Assembly: GCA_012510305.1 (NCBI GenBank)
Contig: JAAZIE010000134.1
Location: 1 to 6,363, forward strand
Direction of reading: 5' to 3'
From: Bacillota bacterium
GTDB taxonomy: Bacteria; Bacillota; Dethiobacteria; DTU022
Length of the DNA: 6,363 nucleotides
Position numbers and translations under genes: made by a program. Below are positions 1 through 5,814 of this stretch, in pieces. Under the pieces are notes generated by a model, which saw nothing but the letters and a program-made list of their open reading frames with translations, searched no databases and was not told the DNA's origin. Positions within the stretch are counted from its first letter, which is position 1. Every line of letters starts with the position of its first letter.

Positions 1-717
1 ATCGGAAGGAGGCGATATCCCGATAATTTTATCGCCGGCATGGTAGGCGATCTCACCGCCGGTGTAAATAATAAATCCGGCCACAATAAAGGCGCTCACC
101 GGGTCGAGCCAGCCAATGCGGAAATAGGCACCGCCAACGGCAATGAGCACAAGGACGGAGGTGAAAGCATCGCTGCGGTGGTGCCAGGCGTCGGCGATGA
201 GCGCTTCAGAATTGATCAGGCGTCCCAGGCTGCCGGCAAACCGGTACATCAGTTCTTTGATCAGAATGGAGCCGAGGGCCACAAAAACTGCCGCCAGGCT
301 GGGCTGCATCCCGGTACCGCCGGCCAGGCGCCGGTAAGCGTCCCCGATAAAACCCAGCCCCACACCGATGAGGGCTACGGCCACAACCAGCCCGGCCAGG
401 TATTCGACGCGCCCATGGCCGTAGGGATGTTTTTCATCGGGGCCCTTGCTCGATATCTTGAAGCCGATGATCACGACAATGGAGGTAACGATATCGGAAG
501 CGGTATGGACCGCGTTGGCCAGCATGGAAACGCTGCCGGTAGCAGCGCCCACAGCGAATTTCATCAGGGCCAGCAGGGTATTGCCGGCAATGCTGACCCA
601 GCCCCCGATGTAACCGAGGCGCAGCCTTTCCGGCGGCCGGCTTATATCCCTGCCGCCGGCCATGGTCCTAATCAGCGCTCTGTCCAGCCAATTCGTAATG
701 GAAAAAACCCCCGCCAA
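1..717 (-). CDS. Cation diffusion facilitator (CDF) family divalent metal transporter, C-terminus cut by window edge
   Basis: This is an inner-membrane divalent cation/proton antiporter of the CDF family, expected to export Zn, Mn, Fe or Co. No stop codon occurs before the window edge, so 239 residues are visible and the cytosolic C-terminal domain is missing. Reading the minus strand gives hydrophobic segments in the usual six-helix order. The two metal-site motifs are HTASD (residues 71-75, helix 2) and HHRSD (179-183, helix 5), both fitting HxxxD. The loop KGPDEKHPYGHGRVEY (91-106) and WLDP before helix 6 (203-206) are also family hallmarks. I chose a TTG start at 717 because GGAG lies 10 bases upstream (731-728) and the extra residues (TNWLDRALI) resemble the usual N-terminus. 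An ATG at 663 is the alternative, but it would remove this part. The HxxxD pair suggests zinc-type selectivity by analogy with ZnT proteins, but the substrate cannot be fixed from sequence. The gene is divergent from the SQR-like gene. Confidence 0.93.
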   Translation of the reverse strand, partial: MAGVFSITNWLDRALIRTMAGGRDISRPPERLRLGYIGGWVSIAGNTLLALMKFAVGAATGSVSMLANAVHTASDIVTSIVVIIGFKISSKGPDEKHPYGHGRVEYLAGLVVAVALIGVGLGFIGDAYRRLAGGTGMQPSLAAVFVALGSILIKELMYRFAGSLGRLINSEALIADAWHHRSDAFTSVLVLIAVGGAYFRIGWLDPVSAFIVAGFIIYTGGEIAYHAGDKIIGISPPSD

Positions 718-777
718 GCTACATCTTCTCCGCCCCCAGGCTCAAGAAGCCGGGCGGGCGGCCTGCTTCCTATCAAT

Positions 778-807
778 ATAATACTATGCCGGGCCGGGGG
801 AATACAA
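778..807 (-). promoter_or_regulatory. Candidate promoter for the CDF transporter gene
   Basis: On the minus strand, TTGTAT (807-802) is followed after 18 bases by TATTAT (783-778). Transcription would start near 771 and give a leader of about 54 bases before the TTG at 717. The -35 box is poor (3 of 6 matches) and the -10 is better. The same TA-rich block reads TATAAT on the plus strand at 777-782, so it could also serve the divergent oxidoreductase gene, although no convincing plus-strand -35 is present. Assignment rests on position and composition only. Confidence 0.3.
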
Positions 808-822
808 CCCCTTTGCTTCAAA

Positions 823-841
823 CGGCCGGGCTCGCCGGCCG
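823..841. repeat. GC-rich inverted repeat in the divergent intergenic region
   Basis: CGGCCGG at 823-829 pairs perfectly with CCGGCCG at 835-841 around a 5-base loop. Neither side is followed by a run of T, so it does not look like an intrinsic terminator. It may be an operator-like dyad between the two divergent genes, or a chance product of the GC-rich background, where GGCCGG strings are common. Confidence 0.35.
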
Positions 842-850
842 CACAATAAA

Positions 851-885
851 CATTTGGCCCCCTCCCTGATAGCACCCTCCAAATG
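851..885. repeat. CATTTGG/CCAAATG dyad upstream of the SQR-like gene
   Basis: CATTTGG (851-857) and CCAAATG (879-885) are perfect 7-base inverted arms separated by 21 bases, ending 40 bases before the chosen start of the oxidoreductase gene. A TAAAAT box (890-895) follows directly, without a recognisable -35. The dyad could bind a dimeric regulator or form a leader hairpin. Nothing in the window identifies a cognate regulator. Confidence 0.35.
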
Positions 886-914
886 AGGTTAAAATATGGT
901 CACTGCAAGCTGAG

Positions 915-920
915 AGGTGA
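915..920 (+). promoter_or_regulatory. Shine-Dalgarno site deciding the start of the SQR-like gene
   Basis: AGGTGA at 915-920 is a strong match to the anti-Shine-Dalgarno sequence and lies 5 bases before the GTG at 926. An in-frame GTG at 917 overlaps this site and would have no properly spaced ribosome binding site of its own, so 926 is preferred. The choice removes three residues and places the FAD-binding glycine motif at residues 9-14. Confidence 0.55.
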
Positions 921-925
921 AACTG

Positions 926-2074
926 GTGGGTGCTACTATCGTAATCGCAGGCGGGGGCGCCGCCGGGGCTCCCGCGGCACGGTCATTGAGGAGAAAACTC
1001 GGTGCGGAACACCGCATCATCCTGGTGGAGCAGAAGGAAACCCTGGTCAATCCGGCCCTTTTACCGCTTTACGCCGTGGGGAAGAAAAAGCGGCGGCACT
1101 TTTCCCGGGAGCGCTCCCGCATGTCGCTGCCGGGCATAGAGCTCACCGCCGGGCGGGTGCTGAAAATCGATCCCGGCGCCAAAAAAGTGTATACCGGCGG
1201 CGAGGAGATCGATTTCGACCTGCTCCTCATCGCCACCGGGGCGGAACTGGACCGGTCCCGGCCCCCCGGAGCGGCCGAAGCAGGCATCGATCTGCAGAGC
1301 CTCGAGGGAGCGGAAAAAATTTATGCTGCGCTGCCGTATTTTCGGGGTACCGAGATCGCCATTGTGGCACCCTCCGCCGGGATCAAATGCCCCGCCGGGC
1401 CGTACGAATATGCCCTTCTGCTGGAAAACTGGTTTAACCGGCGGGGGCGCAGCCGGGATATCAGCATCACCATCTACACCTCCGAGAGCGCTCCCCTGAT
1501 CCTCTTCGGCGAGAGAACCTCCCGGGCCCTTGCGGAGCTGCTGCTTAAGAGAAGAATACGCCTGCACCCGGGTGCCCGCATCAGGCGAATCGACGGGGAG
1601 AGCAAAACGATTTTTGTAGACCGGGACCGCTTCTCCTATGACCTGCTGCTCTATTACGCCCCCGTCACACCGCCGCCGCTGGTTGGGGAAAGCGGGCTGG
1701 CCGGCAAGGGGGGCTGGTTAAGGCCGGATCCCCGGACCATGGCGCTCCCGCTGGAGAGCTCTATTTTTGCCGCAGGGGATGTTACCGCGATCGACACACC
1801 CCGGGGAGAGCTGCTGCCCAAGCTGGGCGCTATCGCTCACCTGCAGTCGCTCGTCGCCGCCGCCAATATCGCTCGCCTGGTAAAGGGCCAAAAACCGGAC
1901 CGGGCGTACTGCGGATTTGCCGGGTGAATTGTGGAAACGGGAAGGGGGGCCCTTCCCTTTGCCGGCAGCTTCTACAAGGAAAAGAGCAACTTTTTTACCC
2001 TGCCGGTCAGCAAACTCTGGAGCCCGCTAAAAACGCTGTTTGCGGAGCGATGGTGGCGCTGGGATCACCGCTGA
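926..2074 (+). CDS. Sulfide:quinone oxidoreductase-like FAD-dependent oxidoreductase, probable selenoprotein with Sec at codon 334 (in-frame TGA)
   Basis: The protein resembles SQR/FCSD-type flavoproteins, which oxidise sulfide (or related sulfur species) at a cysteine pair beside FAD and pass electrons to quinone. Seen: the N-terminal FAD Rossmann motif GGGAAG (residues 9-14), an acidic strand end LVEQ (34-37), the second dinucleotide-fold signature LLIATGA (about 100-106), the cysteine motif KCPAGPYE (154-161, Cys155), and the FAD-contacting segment FAAGDV (281-286). Next comes PKLGAIAHLQ (298-307), typical of SQRs. A TGA at codon 334 interrupts the frame. Beyond it 48 codons continue with ETGRGALPF and end in a W...K...WWRW tail, like the membrane-binding C-terminus of SQRs. 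Total length is 382 residues against about 375-435 for the family. Read as a stop, the TGA gives 333 residues without the C-terminal redox residue or membrane tail. From the established Aquifex SQR cysteines 156 and 347, Cys155 and codon 334 are the counterparts. Cys329 is the only other cysteine. The 3' end overlaps the convergent C26 gene by 10 bases. The family is confident; selenocysteine is a strong inference; a nonsense mutation is the alternative. Confidence 0.8.
1925..1927 (+). other. Probable selenocysteine codon (in-frame TGA) replacing the C-terminal redox cysteine
   Basis: The TGA lies in frame within the SQR-like gene, in the context GFAG-TGA-IVETG. Members of this family carry a cysteine just before the (V/L)(E/D)xG segment, equivalent by my alignment to Cys347 of Aquifex and Cys356 of Acidithiobacillus ferrooxidans SQR. 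A TGA exactly at a catalytic cysteine position, with uninterrupted family-like coding sequence on both sides and a hairpin directly downstream, is the classic signature of selenocysteine insertion. The selA, selB, selC and selD genes are not in the window, so genome-level capability is unverified. Confidence 0.72.
1932..1964 (+). promoter_or_regulatory. Candidate bacterial SECIS hairpin for selenocysteine insertion
   Basis: Eight consecutive pairs form between 1939-1946 and 1950-1957, closed by a GGG triloop (1947-1949). Below a bulged C at 1938, three A-U pairs follow (1935-1937 with 1958-1960). Past a bulged G at 1961 come two G-C pairs (1933-1934 with 1962-1963) and a possible U-G wobble (1932 with 1964). 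The loop begins 19 bases after the TGA, inside the 16-37 base range used for bacterial SECIS prediction, and its first bases are G, as SelB-binding loops require. It lies within codons for ETGRGALPF, so it must also code. Because TTT follows the stem, a weak terminator is the competing reading, but the T run is too short to be convincing. Confidence 0.65.
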
Positions 2075-2787
2075 AGGCAGGAGGCCGCTGCGCCGGCAAA
2101 GGCCTGAAAAAGAAGCCCCGAAGCAGGGTGTTCAAGGGTTTCCGGATGCCACTGCACCCCGATCAAGAAAGGGCGCTCCGGATCCTCCAGGGCCTCGACC
2201 ACGCCGTCGGGAGAAAGCGCCGCTTTCCGCAGGCCGGCACCGATTGCAGCGGGGGCCTGGTGGTGGAAGCTGTTCACCGCCAGGCGGCCTGCCCCAATGA
2301 TGGCGGCGAGCCGCGTGCGGGGTAAAACTTCGACGCTGTGGGAGGGGTGATGGCGCGGCGCTCTTTGCTCATGCTGCAGATAACCCGGCCCGCCGCCGAG
2401 ATCCTGATGGAGGGTCCCGCCCAGGGCCACGTTCAGCAGCTGCAGGCCCCGGCAAATCCCGAAGAGAGGCAGCCTGCGGGAAAGCGCCGTCCGCACCAGG
2501 GCCAGCTCCCAGGCATCGCGCTGCGGATCGACCTCCCCCAGACCGGATTCGGGTTCCGCCCCGTAATGAAAGGGGGCCACATCGCCGCCGCCGCCGAGCA
2601 GCAAACCGCTCAAGGGATCAAGCAAACCCCCGGCATAAACCGGGGGCAGGGGGGGAAGCAGCAGGGGCAGCGCTCCCGCTTCCTCTACCCGGAGGCAGTA
2701 AGAGCGGGACTGCCAGAGCCGCTCCCGGCGATAATCCCGGTTCACGGTGATCCCGACAAGCGGCTTTGGCGACAGGGTGCCGGGCAA
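2065..2787 (-). CDS. Gamma-glutamyl-gamma-aminobutyrate hydrolase family protein (class I glutamine amidotransferase-like, peptidase C26)
   Basis: This is a 240-residue cytosolic hydrolase of the PuuD-like C26 family, which cleaves gamma-glutamyl amide bonds with a Cys-His-Glu triad. Visible motifs are LLLGGGGDVAP (62-72), the nucleophile elbow FGICRGLQLLN (109-119) with Cys112, NSFHHQA (172-178) and GVQWHPE (210-216) supplying His214 and Glu216. Length is normal for the family. The start is uncertain: the only upstream candidate is TTG at 2787, 11 bases after the ndoA stop, and no purine-rich ribosome site precedes it, so it may be read by coupling to ndoA. No putrescine-pathway genes are nearby, so the PuuD reaction should not be assumed; the true substrate is unknown. 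Its 3' end overlaps the convergent SQR-like gene by 10 bases. Confidence 0.9.
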   Translation of the reverse strand: MPGTLSPKPLVGITVNRDYRRERLWQSRSYCLRVEEAGALPLLLPPLPPVYAGGLLDPLSGLLLGGGGDVAPFHYGAEPESGLGEVDPQRDAWELALVRTALSRRLPLFGICRGLQLLNVALGGTLHQDLGGGPGYLQHEQRAPRHHPSHSVEVLPRTRLAAIIGAGRLAVNSFHHQAPAAIGAGLRKAALSPDGVVEALEDPERPFLIGVQWHPETLEHPASGLLFQAFAGAAASCLQR

Positions 2788-2798
2788 AGGACGGGGGG

Positions 2799-3155
2799 CT
2801 AAAACTCAATCAAGCCCAGGCTGATGCGCAGTGAATCATCAACCTGCTGCATAATCGGCTCATCCAGCTCGGTGATTTTATTTTGCAGCCTCTGCTTGTC
2901 GATGGTGCGGATCTGCTCCAGGAGGACTACGGAATCCCGGTCAAGATTATATTCCCGGGAATTGAGCTCCACGTGCGTGGGCAGTTTGGCCTTGTTGATC
3001 TGTGAAGTGATCGCCGCGACGATCACGGTGGGGCTGTAGCGGTTGCCTACATTGTTTTGTACCACCAGCACCGGCCGTACCCCGCCCTGTTCGGAACCGA
3101 TCACGGGGCTGAGATCGGCAAAAAAAACATATCCTCGCCTTACCTCCACCGGCAT
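2799..3155 (-). CDS. ndoA: EndoA/MazF-type mRNA interferase toxin
   Basis: This is a 118-residue sequence-specific endoribonuclease toxin of the MazF/PemK fold. It is very close to Bacillus subtilis EndoA (116 residues): FFADLSPVIGSEQGGVRPVL (11-30), VAAITSQINKAKLPTHVE (about 46-63) and LLEQIRTIDKQRL are nearly identical to my recollection of that protein. The catalytic Arg27 and Thr50 match the known EndoA Arg25 and Thr48. The EndoA family cuts single-stranded RNA at short motifs (UACAU in B. subtilis); the specificity here is inferred only. I chose ATG at 3155, which shares one base with the antitoxin stop (TGATG) and has GGAG 4 bases upstream. A GTG at 3158 is the alternative. The overlap implies translational coupling to the antitoxin. 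Confidence 0.96.
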   Translation of the reverse strand: MPVEVRRGYVFFADLSPVIGSEQGGVRPVLVVQNNVGNRYSPTVIVAAITSQINKAKLPTHVELNSREYNLDRDSVVLLEQIRTIDKQRLQNKITELDEPIMQQVDDSLRISLGLIEF

Positions 3156-3427
3156 CACTCTCCGCTGACCAGGTTTTCCACGATCCTGCCGGCTTCGTTT
3201 TCAGCATGAATTGCTTCCCGTGAAAGGGCCAGGTTTATTTTTGCCATCTCCAGGTAACCCTTTTGCATCCGCTCGCGGATCTGCCTTTTTTTTCGCTCCC
3301 GCAGGTACAGCTTCATCGCTTCGCGTATAAACTCGCTGCGGGTCCGGTTTTCCAGGGCCACAATCCCGTCCACTTCGGTCAAGAGTTTCTGTGGCAGGCT
3401 GATCATGATTCTTTTCGTCTTTGCCAT
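3155..3427 (-). CDS. ndoAI: EndoAI/MazE-type ribbon-helix-helix antitoxin
   Basis: This is a 90-residue CopG-like antitoxin that should bind and inhibit EndoA and repress its own operon. The N-terminal strand KRIMISLP (5-12) and the helix pair through NRTRSEFIREAMKLYL form the DNA-binding ribbon-helix-helix. The C-terminal part, with KGYLEMAKIN and the end NLVSGE, closely follows B. subtilis EndoAI, where this region wraps the toxin. The reading frame extends upstream to an ATG at 3460, but ATG 3427 is preferred. It has AAGGAGG (3445-3439) 11 bases before it and gives the family's usual length of about 93. The gene follows alr and precedes ndoA, the order usual in Firmicutes. Confidence 0.95.
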   Translation of the reverse strand: MAKTKRIMISLPQKLLTEVDGIVALENRTRSEFIREAMKLYLRERKKRQIRERMQKGYLEMAKINLALSREAIHAENEAGRIVENLVSGE

Positions 3428-3487
3428 AATGCCGGCTGCCTCCTTAAATAGTATGATCAATCAGGCCGCAATAATTGCATATGGGCT

Positions 3488-3516
3488 ATTATACGGTTAC
3501 GCTTAATAGTTATGCA
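3488..3516 (-). promoter_or_regulatory. Probable promoter of the ndoAI-ndoA operon
   Basis: On the minus strand a perfect TATAAT (3493-3488) is preceded at 17 bases by TGCATA (3516-3511), a weak -35. Transcription would begin near 3481, about 54 bases before the antitoxin ATG. It lies in the only AT-rich stretch between alr and ndoAI, so the toxin-antitoxin genes can be expressed independently of alr. A site here would also fit autorepression by the ribbon-helix-helix antitoxin, which is inferred. Confidence 0.5.
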
Positions 3517-3554
3517 GCCTGCCTTAAAAAAAGAAGCCTCGCCAACAAATATTT

Positions 3555-4715
3555 CTAACGGCACTTCCGCACCGGCCGGCCGTGCCTGAAATAACAGCGG
3601 GGCACCCTCTTGCCAATATTGCAGAGCAGCTCGTAGTTTATTGTTCCCAAAAGGCCGGCCGCCTCCTCCACCGTAACCTGCTCCGAGCCCTGCCCGCCGT
3701 AAAGGATGACCTCGTCGCCCGGGGCGGCGCCCTCGATGTGGCTTACGTCGATCATGAACTGGTCCATGCAGACTCGCCCCACCACGGGCGCCCTGTGTCC
3801 GCGAACGAGCACTTCGCCGCAGTTGGAAAGACCCCTCCTGTAACCGTCGGCGTAGCCGGCCGGCACCGTGGCGATGGTGGATTTTTCGGCGGTATGGTAA
3901 GTGCGGCCGTAGCTGAGCGGTGTTTGAGCGGGGAGCTCTTTCAAAAAAACAATTTTGCTTTTCAGCGACAAAACCGGCCGCAGTTTCGCCGCAGCCCGCT
4001 GCTGCACCCACGGCGACGGGTAGCAGCCGTAAAGAGCGATCCCGATCCGGACCAGGCGGTAACGCGACTGCGGGTAAAGCAGGGCGGCGGCGCTGTTGGC
4101 GGCGTGGCAAAGCGGGGGGACAATCCCTCGCTTGCGGGCGCCGTCCAAAGCTTCTTCAAAAAGATGCAGCTGCTCTGCGGTAAAATCGCGCCCTTCTTCT
4201 TCATCGGCCTGGGCCAGATGGGTAAAGACGCCCTCGAGCTCAAGCCCGGGGAGGCGGGAGAGCGCGGCGATGAGCCCGGCGGAGCTCTCCGGGGGAGCCC
4301 CGATCCGCCCCATCCCCGTATCGATTTTAAAGTGCACCGGGCAGCGCTTGCCCTGCCCGGCAAGGCTGTCGCCGAGCCGGCGGGCTGTCTCCAGGTCGGA
4401 AAGGGTGGGCGTAAGGCGGTGCTCGGCCAGCAAAGAGGCGGCGGCGGGATCGGTTAAACCAAACAGCAGGATGGGCGCAGCGATCCCGGCCCGGCGAAGG
4501 GCCAGCCCTTCCTCCAGCGAGGCCACCCCCAGGGAAAAAGCCCCTGCATCAAGAGCGGCCCGGGCAATCTCGACGGCACCGTGCCCGTAACCGTCGGCTT
4601 TAACCACCGCCATGATCTTCACATCGGGGCCAAAAAGGCGGCGCAGCTCACCCAGGTTGTGCTCAATATGGTCAAGATCGATCTCCGCCCTGGTGGGCGG
4701 AGGGTGAAGAATCAT
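3555..4715 (-). CDS. alr: Alanine racemase, PLP-dependent
   Basis: The product interconverts L- and D-alanine for peptidoglycan synthesis in the cytoplasm. At 386 residues it has the normal length. The N-terminal barrel carries AVVKADGYGHG (36-46), with Lys39 binding pyridoxal phosphate, and HFKIDTGMGRIG (128-139). The second base is Tyr269 in LSYGRTY (267-273). Further family motifs are VPAGYADGYRRGLSN (284-298), VVGRVCMDQFMIDV (311-324) near the second active site of the dimer, and the terminal GTINYELLCNIGKRVPR (357-373). The ATG at 4715 follows AGGTG with only a 2-base gap, tight but usable, and no better start is present. A gap of 155 bases separates it from thrB upstream; ndoAI lies downstream. 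Confidence 0.97.
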   Translation of the reverse strand: MILHPPPTRAEIDLDHIEHNLGELRRLFGPDVKIMAVVKADGYGHGAVEIARAALDAGAFSLGVASLEEGLALRRAGIAAPILLFGLTDPAAASLLAEHRLTPTLSDLETARRLGDSLAGQGKRCPVHFKIDTGMGRIGAPPESSAGLIAALSRLPGLELEGVFTHLAQADEEEGRDFTAEQLHLFEEALDGARKRGIVPPLCHAANSAAALLYPQSRYRLVRIGIALYGCYPSPWVQQRAAAKLRPVLSLKSKIVFLKELPAQTPLSYGRTYHTAEKSTIATVPAGYADGYRRGLSNCGEVLVRGHRAPVVGRVCMDQFMIDVSHIEGAAPGDEVILYGGQGSEQVTVEEAAGLLGTINYELLCNIGKRVPRCYFRHGRPVRKCR

Positions 4716-4793
4716 CCCACCTCAACACTCCAATCATGATTTAACTGCAGCAGGGTTGCGATAAAACCGGCAACACCTTTGTATTGCTTACCC

Positions 4794-4807
4794 TATTCCA
4801 CGGAATA
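4794..4807. repeat. 14-base palindrome between thrB and alr
   Basis: TATTCC (4794-4799) and GGAATA (4802-4807) are perfect inverted arms separated by the 2 bases AC, about 80 bases upstream of alr. The size and AT/GC mix suit a dimeric repressor or activator site. I could not place a convincing -10/-35 pair around it, so its link to alr expression is speculative. Confidence 0.35.
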
Positions 4808-4870
4808 AGCCCAATTCCTGCAGCAAATATTTACCAGGTAGCGGTGGCGCTTTTTATTTCAAGCAGGACG

Positions 4871-5797
4871 CTAACCGGGCGGAGCGGCACCCCGCCGGTC
4901 GAGGGAGGTGGAGATGATGCGGCAGCCAATCCCGGCACCGGAGAAGGCGCCTTGCAGGGCGGCGGCGATCTTGCCGGCCCGCTGATCGGTTGCTTCGCGC
5001 TGGAACCAGAACGCGATCACCGCGGGCCCGGCCCCGCTGAGCGCTGCACCACCCGCTCCGGCCTGCCGGGCTGCCGCCAGGGCGGCGGCGGCCCCGGGAA
5101 TCAGGGGGCAGCGGTGCGGTTGATGGAGGCGATCCTCTGTCGCCCAGGTTAAAGGGTTCTCTGCACCGGTCATGAGGGCCGCCACCAGAGCGGCGGCACG
5201 GCCCAAATTGAACACGGCATCTTCTCGCGAGACCTGTTCCGGCAAAACCCGGCGCGCCTCGCCGGTAGAGAGAGTTAAATCGGGCAGCGCCACCAACAGG
5301 CGCAGCCCCCCGGAAAGGGGCACCTGCAGGGTGCGCCACCGCTCCCCGTCGCGGCAGCAGATCACCATCCCCCCGTACAGCGCCGGGGCGACATTATCCG
5401 GGTGCCCTTCCAAATCTATGGCCAGCTCCAGGAGCTGCTCGCGGCTGAAGGGGCGGGGCAAAAAGGAATTGGCCGCAAAGAGCCCCCCCACAATGGCGGC
5501 TGCACTGGAGCCGAGCCCGGAGGCGAGGGGAATACAATTGTGCTGCAACAGCTCCCAGGGGGGGGATGCCTGGCCGGCTCTCTTGAAGAGAGCATCTGCC
5601 GCCACAAGCGAGAGGTGGCTGCGATCCCGCGGCAGCACTCCCGCCCCCTCCCCTGTAATTTCCACCACAGGCTGCGGCCCTGCCGCCACCGCCAGGGTGA
5701 GCTCGTTGTACAGCTGCAGCGCCAGGCCCATGCTGTCAAATCCCGGTCCCAGGTTGGCACTGGTAGCCGGGACCCTTACTTTTACGGTTCCCTCCAT
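4871..5797 (-). CDS. thrB: Homoserine kinase (GHMP kinase family)
   Basis: The product phosphorylates homoserine with ATP to O-phosphohomoserine, the penultimate step of threonine synthesis. From ATG 5797 it has 308 residues, typical for ThrB. GHMP motif 1 is PATSANLGPGFDS (10-22). The ATP-binding glycine-rich loop PLASGLGSSAAA (90-101) is motif 2. EGHPDNVAPALYGG (130-143) holds substrate-site residues. The C-terminal ALSGAGPAV (252-260) is motif 3. A GTG at 5818 overlaps the hom stop (GTGA) and would add seven residues, but ATG 5797 has AGGGG 11 bases upstream and fits the usual N-terminus. It is read directly after hom; the two must be co-transcribed. No thrC is visible. Confidence 0.96.
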   Translation of the reverse strand: MEGTVKVRVPATSANLGPGFDSMGLALQLYNELTLAVAAGPQPVVEITGEGAGVLPRDRSHLSLVAADALFKRAGQASPPWELLQHNCIPLASGLGSSAAAIVGGLFAANSFLPRPFSREQLLELAIDLEGHPDNVAPALYGGMVICCRDGERWRTLQVPLSGGLRLLVALPDLTLSTGEARRVLPEQVSREDAVFNLGRAAALVAALMTGAENPLTWATEDRLHQPHRCPLIPGAAAALAAARQAGAGGAALSGAGPAVIAFWFQREATDQRAGKIAAALQGAFSGAGIGCRIISTSLDRRGAAPPG

Positions 5798-5814
5798 CTG
5801 TCGCTGCACCCCTG

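Noticed and set aside
40..849. Long open frame of 269 codons on the plus strand
   Set aside because: It lies antisense to the CDF transporter, whose translation shows clear membrane helices and metal motifs. The plus-strand product is low-complexity, Gly/Pro/Ala-rich and unlike any family.
1939..1960. Hairpin followed by TTT read as an intrinsic terminator ending a 333-residue protein
   Set aside because: Only three T residues follow the stem, and family-like coding sequence continues through and beyond it, so a SECIS role fits better. It stays the main alternative if no selenocysteine machinery exists.
3428..3460. Upstream extension of the antitoxin to an ATG at 3460
   Set aside because: It would run over the strong AAGGAGG site at 3445-3439 and give an N-terminal extension that EndoAI proteins lack.
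3520..3554. T-rich tract after alr on the minus strand as a terminator
   Set aside because: Seven T residues are present, but I could not build a stable stem just before them.
3582..4457. Open frame of 291 codons on the plus strand opposite alr
   Set aside because: The minus strand encodes a complete alanine racemase with all catalytic motifs. The antisense frame is open because of GC-rich codon bias.
4840..4858. AGCG-GTGG-CGCT hairpin followed by TTTTTATTT on the plus strand
   Set aside because: It looks like a terminator, but the stem is only 4 pairs and no plus-strand gene precedes it. On the minus strand it lacks a T run.
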